Source: Siderastrea radians
Taxonomy: Eukaryota > Cnidaria > Anthozoa > Scleractinia > Rhizangiidae
NCBI GenBank assembly: GCA_964017195.1
Contig: OZ024896.1
Location: 27,689,430-27,753,429, forward strand
Length of the DNA stretch: 64,000 nt
Direction: 5' to 3'
The translations under genes and the position numbers were made by a program. How positions within the stretch are numbered: position 1 is the first letter of the stretch; the number at the start of each line of letters is the position of its first letter. This document shows positions 30,570 through 42,510 of this stretch, piece by piece. The notes beneath the pieces are model-generated. The model saw only the letters and a program-made list of their open reading frames with translations, made no database searches and had not been told where the DNA came from.

Positions 30570-31218
30570 GGTGATTCCATTCAATTGCGTTGCGCATCCT
30601 TTCTGCGCATCATTTCTTGCGTGATTAGCGCGTGCACGAGCGCGTGCACCTTCGGAACTTGATAGGTTTTATATGAAAGCTGAGCTGTTCAGAGAAATAA
30701 ATGGTCGTTTTCTCCTAAACGAGCTCGGTGACCCGCATTTTTTGATACATGAATTCAAATGGCACACGGTCTAGTACAAAATATCGCGATTTTGAGAAAA
30801 GTTAAAAATTCTGCTTTGAGATATTTTTATTTAAATGCCGAAAAGAACACATCTTTAGGTGCACTAGGGTATGTATGCTCGCCCCGAACTTTTTAATTTA
30901 TTTCATAATCTTGATTCCTGTTCAACTTAAATAGTATACAGTGCAAGATAAATGTTTGTTTTGTTGAACTGCTCCAATATTTCAATACAAGCAATGAATT
31001 TTTAAGGCAATTACAGTTCTCATTTCTGATTACTAAGGTTTCTCAGGAAAACCTTGCGGGTAGTATAGTTGCTATTAATGGCTATCCATTTTGTGAAAAA
31101 ACAAGCACGGTGACCCCTATTTTTTATTGCATTTTGAAATGTTCTAAACATAATTACCAACTGGACCAAGTTTTAGAAAATTTTAAATATTCCTTCTGTT
31201 TCGATGGAATCACCTTAA
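30566..31218. mobile_element. Second TTAA-flanked element, abutting the first
   Basis: The ends GGTGATTCCAT and ATGGAATCACC are inverted, and TTAA stands at 30566-30569 and 31215-31218. The left TTAA is shared with the element before it. About 645 bp, non-coding. Confidence 0.65.
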
Positions 31219-32235
31219 TCGGGCTCTTCAATATCAGCTATAAATTTTCGAAATTTAGTTCTTTATTTGGACTAGTCTTGATACACGAACGGTGTATTTC
31301 AACCCAAAATCGGTGAAAACCTTTTTTAACCTGTGAGTGTTATTCATTCTTTATTCCTCACATTTTCTTGGCGCTAAATAGTTCGCTGTCAATCGTCTAA
31401 TTATACTAGAGACGAATTATCCCTTTGCGACGAATTATCCGTCCGAGACGGATAATTTTCCTAGGTATAAATTCAGTGTCAAGACGAATTATGGGGCAAA
31501 CTTTGTCTTCGGCTGATTTGTCTGTCAGCCAGTCCGGGATATAACCAGAACTGGATATATGGTGACGTCATCAGCAATTGCAATATGGCCCGCCAAAGCT
31601 GGACACACTATACTTAGCCGTTTCTGAGCTAATTTGTCAGCACGTCTTCAAGAAGGGCTGAAAGAAGGATAATTCGTCTAAGAAGGATAACGCGATATAG
31701 AGGAAGAGATTATTGCTTCTCATCTCATCTCTACTACTTGTACACGACTTCCATTTCTTAGCAAAAGCAAAGGGTGACACGAAGTTCACAAAGTTATTTT
31801 TCCGGTCCAGACATACGACTGAAAGAGTATGCTGTGCTCTGATATATGGTCATGTCTAACTCTCTTTTTCTAGCTTATGAGCACCGCCATATTTCATAGG
31901 CGTCCACTCGGTCTAATCATTGACAAAAACACCCGTTGTTATCTGTCTCACGATTCAGATATCTAGACGCATCATCGATCCCTCAAAATCCGTATTGGGA
32001 TTTACATATGGAGGAATGACCCCTCTCACGGATACTTTGTCTCTAGCATAAATCGGGCCAATGTTTTAAAACAGTTAATGGTTTCATGGCACATGGTAAG
32101 CAGTCGTAAAGTAAAAGGCTTAAACTATTACTCCCCTTCTTGGGGTTGACCTCGGTGTGAGAACCTGACAAGATTCTCTTTATTTTGCAAGCTATTGTTT
32201 TGCTGCACGCTATTGTCTAACATGTTTCGTCTCCT
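31219..32235. other. Stretch with inverted GACGAATTATCC words
   Basis: AGACGAATTATCC occurs at 31411 and, in variants, nearby, and its reverse complement GGATAATTCGTCT at 31668. This hints at a MITE of about 270 bp. Otherwise nothing is recognisable. Confidence 0.4.
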
Positions 32236-32239
32236 TTGT

Positions 32240-32445
32240 TTTATGTCATCCGTGAGTTTCACAGGTCCTTACCCCGATGTAAAGCCCCTTCTTTCAATTC
32301 TTTGCGACGCACGCTAACGCCGCAGATAACAGATCAATGCTTGTACCGACTTGCCACTCCCTTTGACCACTGCGTTCGAGATCTACGCTGGCTGTCTGTA
32401 GAATCACACATATCTTTTAAAGTTCTCCTCATCACATTCATCATC
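32240..32445 (+). pseudogene. CR1/L2-type LINE coding fragment
   Basis: The open frame contains TPFDHCVRDLRWLSVESHIS followed by FKVLLITF, the conserved stretch near the C-terminus of CR1/L2-type reverse transcriptases (usually LHWLPV...FK.L). It then dissolves into a CAT/CCA repeat. It is truncated on both sides. Confidence 0.65.
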
Positions 32446-32512
32446 ATCATCATCACTACCAGCACCACCACCGCCACCACCATCACCGACCATCACCATC
32501 ATCATAAGGTAC
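32436..32512 (+). repeat. CAT/CCA microsatellite
   Basis: Interrupted CAT, CCA and CAC trinucleotides run directly on from the LINE fragment. Confidence 0.85.
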
Positions 32513-32559
32513 TTTTTATTATTATTTACTATTTGTTTTACTGTACAACGCGGTTCTAA

Positions 32560-35500
32560 ATTTTGGGTTTGTGGACAAAATCCTTAAGGGTAACCATTCA
32601 ATTTATAGCCACTGAACCCCGCTCCCTGTGTTAGCTAGTTATACTTATGTATTTCAGGTCTTAGGCATTGGACAAGAAGGCTCAATACTTTTTTTCATGC
32701 AAAACCACTCAACATTGTTGAATTCGACATGTCAAACGCGATTGACTACCCTATCGATTGATGTCGCTTCAACTTTTCTTCTGTTCTCAGGTATAAACAA
32801 CGTTTGACCAAGTCGTTCAACATGGTACAAGAACGTTGCACTCAACAGCGTTGACAGACGTTGAATCCGTTTAACCGAGGCCTTAGGCAAGAAACTCGGC
32901 TTTTAGCAGTTATTGTGTTCGTTTACGCACAACTGATTTTTTTTATTTGTTTTTTGCAACCAAATAGATGAGGACTTTGTGTTAAAAGGATTTGCGACCT
33001 TTTGGTCAAGATAGACATCTTGGGTTTGAATTATTTAAATGTAAGTTGAATACATAAAAAGAAAAAATGATTGATGAACAGTCTTAAGCCATCTTACCCC
33101 CAGCAGTGAGTTTTAAACAACAACAGGATTGAAACTTTTTCCTGTTTACAAGAAGAACGTGTTTTTACAATGATGTATACTGTCTTCTTTAAGCAACATG
33201 CCTTGCTTATTGTTGCGACATAATTCCAATTTACCAACCTTTGAAAAACACAGTGTTCATTAAAAATTTGAAAGAAAGAGACCATTGTTCTTCAACTATC
33301 TTCAAAATCAAAATATTCTATTATAATAGACCAATTTTGGTTGTTTTGCCGCTAAAATTCCAATATTCTTTGTTCGACCCATTTTCTCGACCACGTTAAT
33401 ACGCTGATCGCTTATTCCAACTTATTTTTTCCTTTTTTTGCATGAACTGGCCTTATTCCGAGTAAAACAAATTGTACGAAACATTTTAGCCAGATGGTAG
33501 CAATTTCGCGCGTAAAAAAGTAAATAAGTCGTCTTTGGGCTTCTCAGCATATCAAACGATGGTATCGCCACCCGATTAACACTAGAATTATTTCATGGGC
33601 AACATACTGGTGATTATGTACCCCTGTTTCAACCAGATACGAAAGGACAACGTTATTTCTTCAACTTCGTGACGACAAAATCCATGGCACAAAAACTACA
33701 TACCTTACAACCGTTTGTTCTAACAAAGCTTGAAGTAGATTGTACACAAAAAAGTAATAAATTTCTTACCACATTGAGGCTTACCAATAATATTTCAAAG
33801 GAAAGCCAAGACCACATTGCATTTCACTGTAAAATCGCTGCGTTCCCAATATTTTCTGCAAAACAGTGATCGTTGATCTACGGTGAGTGCAGCAGGATGT
33901 GAATGTTTTAAATTAAGTCACGTCGCGTCCAGGCTGTTTTGTCAGATCTGATTGGCTCAACTTGTTATCCAAGGTGATGTGCAGCATTTGCTTTGAGTTC
34001 TGTTCGTATTTTATTTACTTATTTGCCTTCGCAGTCAAATGTAATTTCCGTTTTCTCACTGATGGGAAGAAACGCCAAGGCAATGCGGTCTGCTATCGAC
34101 AAATACATTTACTCATCAATATCCGGCGTAGTTAACTTCGATTTAGCTATTTATTCCTCAAATCCACAAACATAGACCAGCAAAAGCAAGTGAATTATTG
34201 AATGTTATTTTAGACAGGCACGAATTGAGGCGTGTGAAAATGTGAAGTTAAATAATGCAATCTTGCAATTCCGTACGGTATTAAAACAAGGATCAAGGCA
34301 AACACACTTGAAAATAGAACGTACACATAGTGTCGTGTCAAAGTAATACTTATTTAATATTTAAAATGCTTTTTCTTTTAACACAATTCCTGAGCCTTTC
34401 TCCTGCTGCGAGAAATTATATCAATCATTTGCAGTTTCCAAAAAGAGACCAATTTTTTTCAATTTTATCCAGAAAGATGAGTTGTTAGACATCATGCTAA
34501 TCAAATTAGTTTTAATATTTTTCAAGATAAGACGCGAAATTTTGAAGAGAAATATACTGAGTGACAGATATTTGATTTTTATTGCAGCAGATAGCTTAGG
34601 GGCATTCTTCCTGATTAATTCATCGTACAAATCAAATGCACCTGTTAACCAATTTGCATACATTTTTCCATTTTACCTTAAATCTTTGAAGATCAATCAC
34701 GTTCAATTTTAAGTTGGTAGACGTTTTTTTAAATAGATTTTGCTACTATAACAAATGACTCTATTAACAAGCACAAGTTGGAAGACGTAATACTGTAATC
34801 GACGATCAAAAATAATGCGCTTGGCAGATTTTTCTTCAGAGCCGATTTGTTTGCTTTGAACAGAACCGTTTCTCTTTTTTTTGGCAACACGATTCGCCGG
34901 CTTTGATTCGACTATGATCCACTGTTGTGATAGAAATTCGCCCATAAAAGTTCACGGAGCAAATACTTCTTGAAATATAAACATCCTTAAGATTCCACTC
35001 CGGTACGTAGACTGATTTCTTAAAATATGATTCGCTGGCTAAGATTCGCCCATCGTCAGCAAATGGTATCAAAAATTCGCAATCCTGTTCTGCGTGTGCA
35101 TTTAGATTTCATTTTAAGGTGTAGTTTCCCTTCTTTATGAGCGAACCGTGACGGTCGAATCAAAAGTCTAAACATCCGGGTGAATATGCAGCTGAAATCG
35201 ACAGTCATGACTCGCCCATGGTCAGACAATTTCTCTTTGTTATTAGGGATGTTTGTAGTTGAGAAAAGTTAATATTCACTTTGTAGACCCATTTTATGGG
35301 CGAAATGTCCTTCCACCGTTATGCGATCTTGGGCGAATCGTGACGGGCGAATCACGTTTGAAACACAGGCTGTGCACACTGCAGCGAAATTGGCTGTAAC
35401 CGAGTCTCAAAATTTCGGCGTTTATAGTTACAGTCCCAGAACTTGGACTCGCCAAAATAAGGAAGCGTCAGTAAAAAGCTGAAAAAAATGGTCTGGGAAA

Positions 35501-35849
35501 CCTTGCGTGAGTGTAACCCGAGGAGACACCATCAGTCACGCATTAAGAGGCTGTCTCCCTAAGACTGTTCCACTCGATCTCGGACTCAAAAATAGATTTC
35601 CTTCAAATTTCTACCACAAATACTACTATCTATCCCTACTACTAAAATGCAATTGAAATGATCCAAAAGTTTATTTTGCTCCGGTTTGAGGATTTGATTG
35701 TCAGTATACCATAAGTGACTAAAATTTAGCTATTTTGGGCGCCGTAGTACGGGCGGTAGTTTGATAAATGCAAATTTTGCATTTAATGTCCTCTACAGAG
35801 TAAAATAAAAATTGGCAAGAAACTGTGTCGGTACATTATACAGAGCGAA
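32560..35849. other. Gene-poor stretch; GATTCGCC words in the right part
   Basis: No gene is recognised. Between about 34888 and 35360 the word GATTCGCC, GATTCGCT or its reverse complement recurs many times in both orientations. It is short, dispersed and not periodic. Confidence 0.4.
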
Positions 35850-36395
35850 AATCCTCGCCTTTAATCAACGGCGAAATATGGATCTAAACATATATTTGAA
35901 TGAAACAAAATTCTCCATTAATTAACGGCGAAATATGCTCTCTGGATATATAGTAATGCCCAAAAAATTCGCCGTTAATCAACGGCGAAATATTGATAAA
36001 AATATGTTTAAATGAAACAAGATTCGCCGTTTATTATTGGCGAAATATGCTCTCTGCATTTATAATAATGACAAAAAATTCGCCGTTAATTAATGGCGAA
36101 ATATTGATCTAAACAAATGTTTAAATAAAATAAAATTCGCCATTAATTAACGGCGAAATATGCTCTCTGCATTTAAGGTTATGCCCAAAAAAAATTGGCG
36201 GTTAATTAACGGCGAAATATTGATCTCAATATAAATTTATATGAAACAAGATTCGCCGTTTATTATTGACGAAATATACTCTCTGCATATTTGGTTATGC
36301 CAAAACAAATTTGCCGTTAATTAATGACGAAATATTGCTCTAAACATACGTAGATGAGACAAAATTCGCGATTCAATAACTGCGAAATATACGCC
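35850..36395. repeat. Tandem array of palindromes, two alternating spacer types
   Basis: About ten copies of a near-perfect palindrome, TTCGCCGTTAA followed by its reverse complement, recur every 54-62 bp. Spacers alternate between two kinds, GAAATATTGATCTAAACATA... and GAAATATGCTCTCTGCATTT..., so the true unit is about 115-120 bp. The copies are diverged, with the edge ones most degenerate. This is eukaryotic satellite or a centre of a mobile element, not CRISPR. Confidence 0.9.
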
Positions 36396-37335
36396 TGTAG
36401 AAGGGTACGTACGGACAGACTGTGTAACAATCTCTTATGATGAGCACACAAACCAGTACAATGACTGAATTCATGTTGAATTTTTCGCATATATTGCGGC
36501 ACCGGATCTATTGAAACAAGAGTAGAGCACCACGTCTGGTATATCGGCGGCCGATAAAACTCGAGGATTTAAGGTTATCCATTCACTGCAGTCAAACGAG
36601 AAAAATAAGAAAAGTACCTCAAAGATGAGGGAATTATTTTCTCTGTTCAAAGTTTGATACTTAATTTTTCAAACCTTACTAAAAAATTTTCAAGTGTTTG
36701 AAAACGAGAAACCGACTTGTCGGTGCAGTTTGTAAAAATAATTTTGTTTAGGTGCAGAATTTGAGAGAACTGAAAATATATTTACGATCGCCTACTATTC
36801 TATATAGCCTTGCTCATGTTTCGACTGCATCGTGAATCTTACGAAATAAAACGAAAAAAAACTGCCTCAGGCGTTTGACCGCGGTGGAGGTTATCCGTCA
36901 ATTGTTAAATTTCGAGGACAACCTTTCCGATGAGGGGATTATCCTCTTAGCCACCAAGCTGGCCGAAAAGGTCTATTTAATTTTTATAACCCACCGATTA
37001 ATTTCCGCGCGCGCTCACTGGACGAACACATCACGTGGTACAAAAGTGGACAGTGGGAGTCAGGCGATGAGCGTCATCCGATTTGATATCCGTCGTCCGA
37101 TTTTAGTGAGGATAGAAAAACAAGAAAAGAAGTCAGTCTTTTTCAGGTTTAACCTTTCAGACTCCAATCATAGTCTAAAAAAATCGAGAAAATTAACCAG
37201 CTTGGATTTGTTTCGCTGCAAATGTGCTGTACCCTCATTGAATGATTTTTTTTTTATCACAATAAAGCGCACGCGTTGTAGAAATAAATTGGAGGGTTAT
37301 AAAATAAATGAACCCTTCCTGGCTTGCCGGTATGT

Positions 37336-37427
37336 CGGAGGATAATGCCCTTGGCTGAAAGAAGCTTCGCTTCTCGGCCAACTGTTCATTTTTCTGACAA
37401 TCTTTCATCCTCGGGCATTATCCTCCG
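37336..37427. repeat. Hairpin MITE remnant
   Basis: CGGAGGATAATGCCC at 37336-37350 is exactly inverted at 37413-37427, with a GAAGCTTCGCTTC hairpin between. This is typical of small fold-back elements. The ORF 36875-37345 that ends in it has no family motif. Confidence 0.75.
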
Positions 37428-38028
37428 ACCCAGCCGCCAGAAGGGGTTTATTCACTAAATACCCCACCGATTAATTTCTTAAACGCACGCGCTAAATTCT
37501 TGTAAAAAGAAAACAGCGAGTGACGGTCATAGCATACATGCAGGTCATGCATGAGCACCAGATTACTTGATTTGATTACACTGTAAGGAGATGAAAAAAA
37601 AATTAAGACCAAAACAATGGTTTTCTCTGTTTTTTTTTTTACCTCGATTAATTGATCTTCAAAAACAAATTTGACGACCGTCTATCCTCTGATATACGCC
37701 GCCCAAATTAGTAAGGCGGTTTTTTAACGCGTTTCGTTCAGTAAGAGAGCGGTTTCATGACAACAGGTACCGGTATATTACAGAGTGTAGAGAAACACAA
37801 GAGGAAATTTCAATTTACATCTCTGGATGGCACAGTGTTGACTTGACTGAGGATAGAGGAGACGAGACGGCAGGAGTATTCGATATCTTACTACTAGAGG
37901 GAAATGTGAACTGGTTCAGTTTACTATGGGTTCGAGGCTAAACATGAAATTGTCTCAAGTGAGCAGTGGTTCTTTCTTCATCGATTACAGCCTTCTCCTG
38001 GTAAGTAACTTTTTAAAATAATATGCTG

Positions 38029-38029
<1 letters not shown>

Positions 38030-38080
<51 letters not shown>

Positions 38081-38165
38081 TTTTATTTAATGAGGGTAAC
38101 ATAATTTACTGGTTGCCCAGTAGTTTACAATATGGCCCTCCTTAATTTTACATAAAAAGGAAAAA
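38030..38165 (-). mobile_element. CR1/L2-type LINE 3' end with ATT-repeat tail
   Basis: On the minus strand GTTACCCTCATTAAATAAA is followed by an ATT microsatellite (plus-strand AAT/TAA tract at 38030-38082). The same 3' end motif, GCTACCCTCGTTAAATAAAG, ends the LINE tail at 59.46 kb. Only the last part of the 3' UTR is clear. Confidence 0.65.
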
Positions 38166-38677
38166 AGAAATATATGACGCGACCCCTGAAATTTAGCTTT
38201 CTCTCACTGAAATTAACTGGCTCCCCCGGACAGTTTATAGCAGGACTACTTAGAGCGACCGAGAATAGTGAATTTTCGCAGCAAAACGGATAACATTATG
38301 ACCAAACTTTAATTCGACAGCGTCCTTTGGCATAATAGAAAGCAATTATTTTATTCAAGTAGTAGCTTTTCTATTATTTTTTCCAAACTTTTGTATATAT
38401 GATATAGAATGTTAGAGGAATTGTCGATACCATTATAATTTTAACATACCCTTCAGTTAAATGCTGCAAGTTCTCGTGTGGCCCATTTTTCCAGCCAAAA
38501 AAATAACAATCAAGCTATCCACACTACTACGTCGTCAAAATAAAAATCAATTCTTTTGCCGAGTAATTGAATACTGAGTCGCCAATTAATTCACACGTGC
38601 CTCATTCGGGGGTAAGGTCGCTTTGCTCAGGAAACAGCTGAAATTCAGGCTACATACGAAAGAAAAAGAGAAATGAA

Positions 38678-39130
38678 TTAAGTACCAAGCTGTTCTGGAA
38701 TTCTCACGTCCTTGCTTTTGAGAGTTGGTATCCAGTCCACATCGTCTGGAAACTGTACAAGATACCCTTTCGCTCTATCATATTCCATTACCGTGCCCTT
38801 TATCCATCCAAGATACCGCACCTTTCCGTCGACGTTCTCCTCGTACTCTACTTCAACTCTGGTCCCAACCATCTCTTGTCCCAATTTCCTTTTCGATGAT
38901 CTTTTCTCTAACCGTGCTCTTTTGTCAGGCGGTGTCTGGTCCATCTGAGTTTCGTGTTCGTTTACCATACTACTTGTTCCTCTCAAGCTGAGTCGGGACC
39001 GCTTCCTTTTCTTTCGTTTTTTTTTTTCTTTCCTGGTTTCGCATGGTTGTGAGTTGTTCCTGGTAGGCACCCAATCCACCTCCTCCCGTCGTCCACTACT
39101 GGCCACACATAGAAAATTTGCCCGGGGCAT
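38678..39130 (-). CDS. Basic linker plus Tudor-like domain, C-terminal part of the RecQ-like unit
   Basis: The frame is open for 150 codons. It has a strongly basic block (KEKKKRKKRKRSRLSL), likely a nuclear localisation signal, then GTRVEVEYEENVDGKVRYLG and WIKGTVMEYD, YLVQFPDD and VDWIPT. This is a Tudor/Agenet-like small-barrel pattern that would read chromatin or bind nucleic acid. An earlier VDWVPT at residues 19-24 suggests a second, truncated copy of that domain. The frame starts 12 bases after the helicase frame stops and is in another frame, so it may be its continuation after a lesion or a separate exon. Confidence 0.5.
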   Translation of the reverse strand: MPRANFLCVASSGRREEVDWVPTRNNSQPCETRKEKKKRKKRKRSRLSLRGTSSMVNEHETQMDQTPPDKRARLEKRSSKRKLGQEMVGTRVEVEYEENVDGKVRYLGWIKGTVMEYDRAKGYLVQFPDDVDWIPTLKSKDVRIPEQLGT

Positions 39131-39141
39131 TTACCAGTTGC

Positions 39142-41301
39142 CTAAAGGGAGTGATTTGAAGCATGGTGTTTGCATTTGTTTAACCTTTGTCGATTGCTTA
39201 CAGTGTAAGTACAATCCTCAAAAGAACATATTTTTACACCCTCGCAAAATGCACGCTTGATCCATACTTCTGTTTTTCTTGTATCGATCTTCAAATACAA
39301 CTTTTGAGTGGAGGTACCTCTCTTCGTCAGTTGGCAATCGTCCCATATAAAATGTGGCCTTTGGCAAGATCCAAAGCCTTCTGTTTTCTTGACATCTTTG
39401 CAGTAACCAATCAGACCATTTTCGTCGTCGAACCCGGGATGTTCATACGCAGCTTTTTCTTTGACATCAAACCACCTCTTGCAATCACTTAATTGTTCTC
39501 TGATCTTTGGCAAATGGTGTTTGCCTCTACATGTAGAGTTAACTGCAAGTTTTGGTTTAGTGTCTTCAAATACGTCTGGATGTAGTACAAATAGATCATA
39601 TGGAGACTCGAGGAAAGGTTGTCCTTTCTCTGTCACACAATAGGATCTTGACGCCGTTTTAAATGTCTGGACACGATAAATATTAAATGAAATTTTGATT
39701 AAACCTAAATGTACAAGTTGGCGCAAATGCATCGACCACCATTCCTTTTTAAGAGGTCTTCCATCGAGTTGTGCGCCCTTTGAATACCTTTCCGAACAAT
39801 CTAAATATTTTTTAATATCAGGGGAGGCAATCCACCCTTGCTTAGAACCTCGTAGCCAGGAAATTATTTTGTCTTGGCTAATTCCTTTACTACCAGAGGT
39901 TTTGCAACCTCTCACATTGCTTTCAGAAGAAGAGTAGCACTTTCTTTGCAATTGAAATTTCTTGGTGAAGAGATGTCGCAGCTGGAACAGCACTCACCAC
40001 TTGCGGCTTGTTCAAATACATCTGTAGATTCGAAATTCTCCGGGAGACTTTTTCGGAGGCACGTGGCAGCCTGAAGCCCATATTGCCACTTCCAGCATTG
40101 CTCGTATTCAATTTTCTTAGGTAGAATTTCGTTCTGGAAACAATTATCTATCCAGTAGATTAGACGCTGGTCGTCGACATTTTCATTTACAAGAATTATG
40201 CCATCTGAAGAATCGCTGTTTCTACCGGCTCGCCCAAATTCTTGCACTAGCACCGCCATATTTCTCATGCATCCAATTCGGAGAACGACATTAACGTGGG
40301 GTTGTGGTTCCTACCTCATACGCCTCTGTGGCGACAAGAACCTGGAATTCCCTGTTTCTGAATTCGCTGTCAACCTTGGTCTTTGTTTCAGTTGGCATTG
40401 TGCCATAGTACGCCCTCACGTCATTAAGACCGGCCTTTTTCAATCCCTTGACTAGACGTTCAACGTCGACTGTGAAATCCATGTAAACGATAGCGTAGTC
40501 ATCCTGTATCGAGTCAGCTAGACGTTTGGCTACATCGTCCCACATATTGTCGCCGTCTCTTCGGCGGACTTTTTTGTAGTACTCGACATTCAGTTTTGTG
40601 TTCTTTTTGTTGACGCAGGTAGTTTGTAGCTAGTTTGTAGCTAGGTCCGTCAACTGAGACTCATTAAGAGTCGTAGTCAGCGCCATTATTGGGATGTTGT
40701 CAAACTCCTTTTTTAACGTCTTGAAAGTATCGTAGCAAGATCTAAATTTAGAATTTTTATCAAACATCTTATGGACTTCGTCTAATACCAGCAACTTTAT
40801 ACTTGTATACTTGATTTCATCTCAAGAAGTTCGTTCTTTTCTTTATTTGTAAAATATTCCGGAGTTGTAAAGATCAAAGACGGTAACTCTTCTTTATCAC
40901 ACGCCGATAGTGACTGGAGGAGCGTCCCGCCGGAAGCGGGTCCAAGGGATGCACATGTAATACCGTGAAGCTTCAAATTTTCCACTTGTGAATTAATCGA
41001 AGAGATTGTCGGGCATACTACCACAGTTATAAGCCTTTCCTCAAATAAGGAAGGTAACTGAAAGCATATGCTTTTCCCACTTGCCGTAGGCTGGATTATT
41101 ATAGAATCGCGACCTGTGAAATGTCCAAAACGAGCGAAGTATATCGTGCCAAAGTACCTCCGTTGTCTTATCAGGGGTAATCATTTGTGATGGGTGACTC
41201 CAAGGCTCGTTATCTTCAGATATGTCTTTTGGTCTGCTTTCCGTGTCACTTAGTATTTCCAATTCCTTCTCTACCTCGTTGCATCGAATAGCATCCTTCA
41301 C
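39142..41301 (-). pseudogene. Decayed intronless RecQ-like DNA helicase
   Basis: Reading right to left, helicase motifs appear in order but in several frames. First a FARFGHFTGRDS start and Walker A PTASGKS (about 41090). Then VVCPTISSINSQ, the DEAH-type box LDEVHK (about 40770) and ALTTTL. Then the second RecA lobe with YYGTMP and VATEAYEVGT, and motif VI QEFGRAGRN. Finally a Cys-rich segment and a winged-helix-like RQC region (SWLRGSKQGW). Lesions visible: a frameshift near 41150, an 8-bp tandem duplication at 40798-40813, an in-frame TAG at 40630-40632, a frameshift near 40300 and another near 39920-39960. RecQ helicases unwind DNA with 3'-5' polarity. Lack of introns suggests a retrocopy or a mobile-element-encoded helicase. 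Confidence 0.75.
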
Positions 41302-41705
41302 AGATTCTTGATTATTGATTATAATACAATTGTTGATTATTGATTGTCAATGTTTGTTTGTTTTTCTTACTTAAACAACCAGGCATTTAGAGTGTTCGTA
41401 CGGACAGTGTAATATAACGAAGATAGCAGTTTGGGACTATAAAAGGTAATGACTGGTCGTTCAGGCAGTCAGATCAGGGAGATTTTCGGATACGAAATGG
41501 CCAAGCATTTGGGCGCAAAAGTTGTGGTTATAACGAGCTGGGGTCCGTTTCTCGAAAAGTCCCGATAACCTTTCGGACCCGGAAAGCTATTTTATGTGCG
41601 CGAGTTTTGGAATAAAGACTCAAATTTTGTTGGTTTTGAAAGCTGAGCAATATATGAGTTAATAAAATAAGTCATGCTGTGATATAGCTACGGGCTACCA
41701 CCTCG

Positions 41706-42060
41706 TTGTTAACTTCCAGGGTTGCTACTCATCAGGATAAAAGAAATTCCTTGACTTTTCACTGACAACAAATCAACTAACACTGACCATGCGTGTTGAA
41801 TTCTTTGGCGGAAAGCCAATAGTTTTCGAAATAGTTTTCGCAACAGTATTTCCTTGCCAACAATAAAAACCCTCGTCAAACCTAGTGCCAAGTAAAGGAA
41901 AACTAAATTCCCTGACTTTTCACCGACTTCGAGGTAAGATTTAGAATTTCCCTGACTTGGTGCCAAATTCCCTGACTCTTCCCTGACCATGAAACAACGA
42001 TGTTTTCCCGGGCTTTTCCTTGACCGTCGAAACCCCGAGTCTTGGCCCGTAGGACAGCTT
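41706..42060. repeat. Stretch with repeated AATTCCCTGAC words
   Basis: AATTCCCTGAC and near variants occur at least four times in 300 bp with irregular spacing. This looks like a decayed internally repetitive element. No gene is seen. Confidence 0.4.
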
Positions 42061-42069
42061 ATGCAGTAA

Positions 42070-42510
42070 TTGAAACCTCCGTTTAACAACAGCAAGCTTT
42101 ATTTGCATGACCACAAACTTAACAGTATTGCAAAAGCGTGCAACTAAGAAAAAATATACATGGAATAATTAAATTACATTAACAACAATTTGTCTCGAAA
42201 ATCAAAGTAAGAGAACATAAATTTAATTAATTGTAGTTAATAAAATAAATAGAGGAGCTCATTCATTCCATGATCAATTCGTTGACAGGTAAATGCTCAA
42301 TATTTGGGATAAGTCTGTATTTTATTCAAAAATCATCCCTTATTATTGAGTATTTGGAACAACAGAAGAGAAAATGGATTTCGTCTTTGATTTGATTTGA
42401 ATTGACGCCAAATAGGGCAGAGTCTATTGTCTCTAGAAATTTGGTTGTATCTACCAAGTTCAATCATAAGTTTGTGATTGCTTATTCGTAATTTAATCCC
42501 AACCCCGTCC
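42070..42510 (-). mobile_element. LINE fragment, same family as at 16-17 kb
   Basis: On the minus strand the frame contains KLRISNHKLMIELGRYN and a decayed CPIW zinc-knuckle start. Downstream are TTTTGCAATACTGT and GGTCATGCAAATAAAGC with a TTG tail, all paralleling the 16.0-17.14 kb copy. It is strongly 5'-truncated. Confidence 0.8.

Noticed and set aside
35850..36395. CRISPR-like array of palindromic repeats
   Set aside because: Repeats are diverged, spacers alternate between two related sequences and are not unique, no cas genes exist, and the context is an animal genome.
36875..37345. ORF of 156 codons as a gene
   Set aside because: It ends inside a hairpin MITE, has no family motif, and its composition varies along the length.
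36400..41440. CGTACGGACAG words at 36410 and 41406 as terminal repeats of one element carrying the helicase
   Set aside because: They are in direct orientation, match over fewer than 15 bases and have no target duplication, so chance cannot be excluded.
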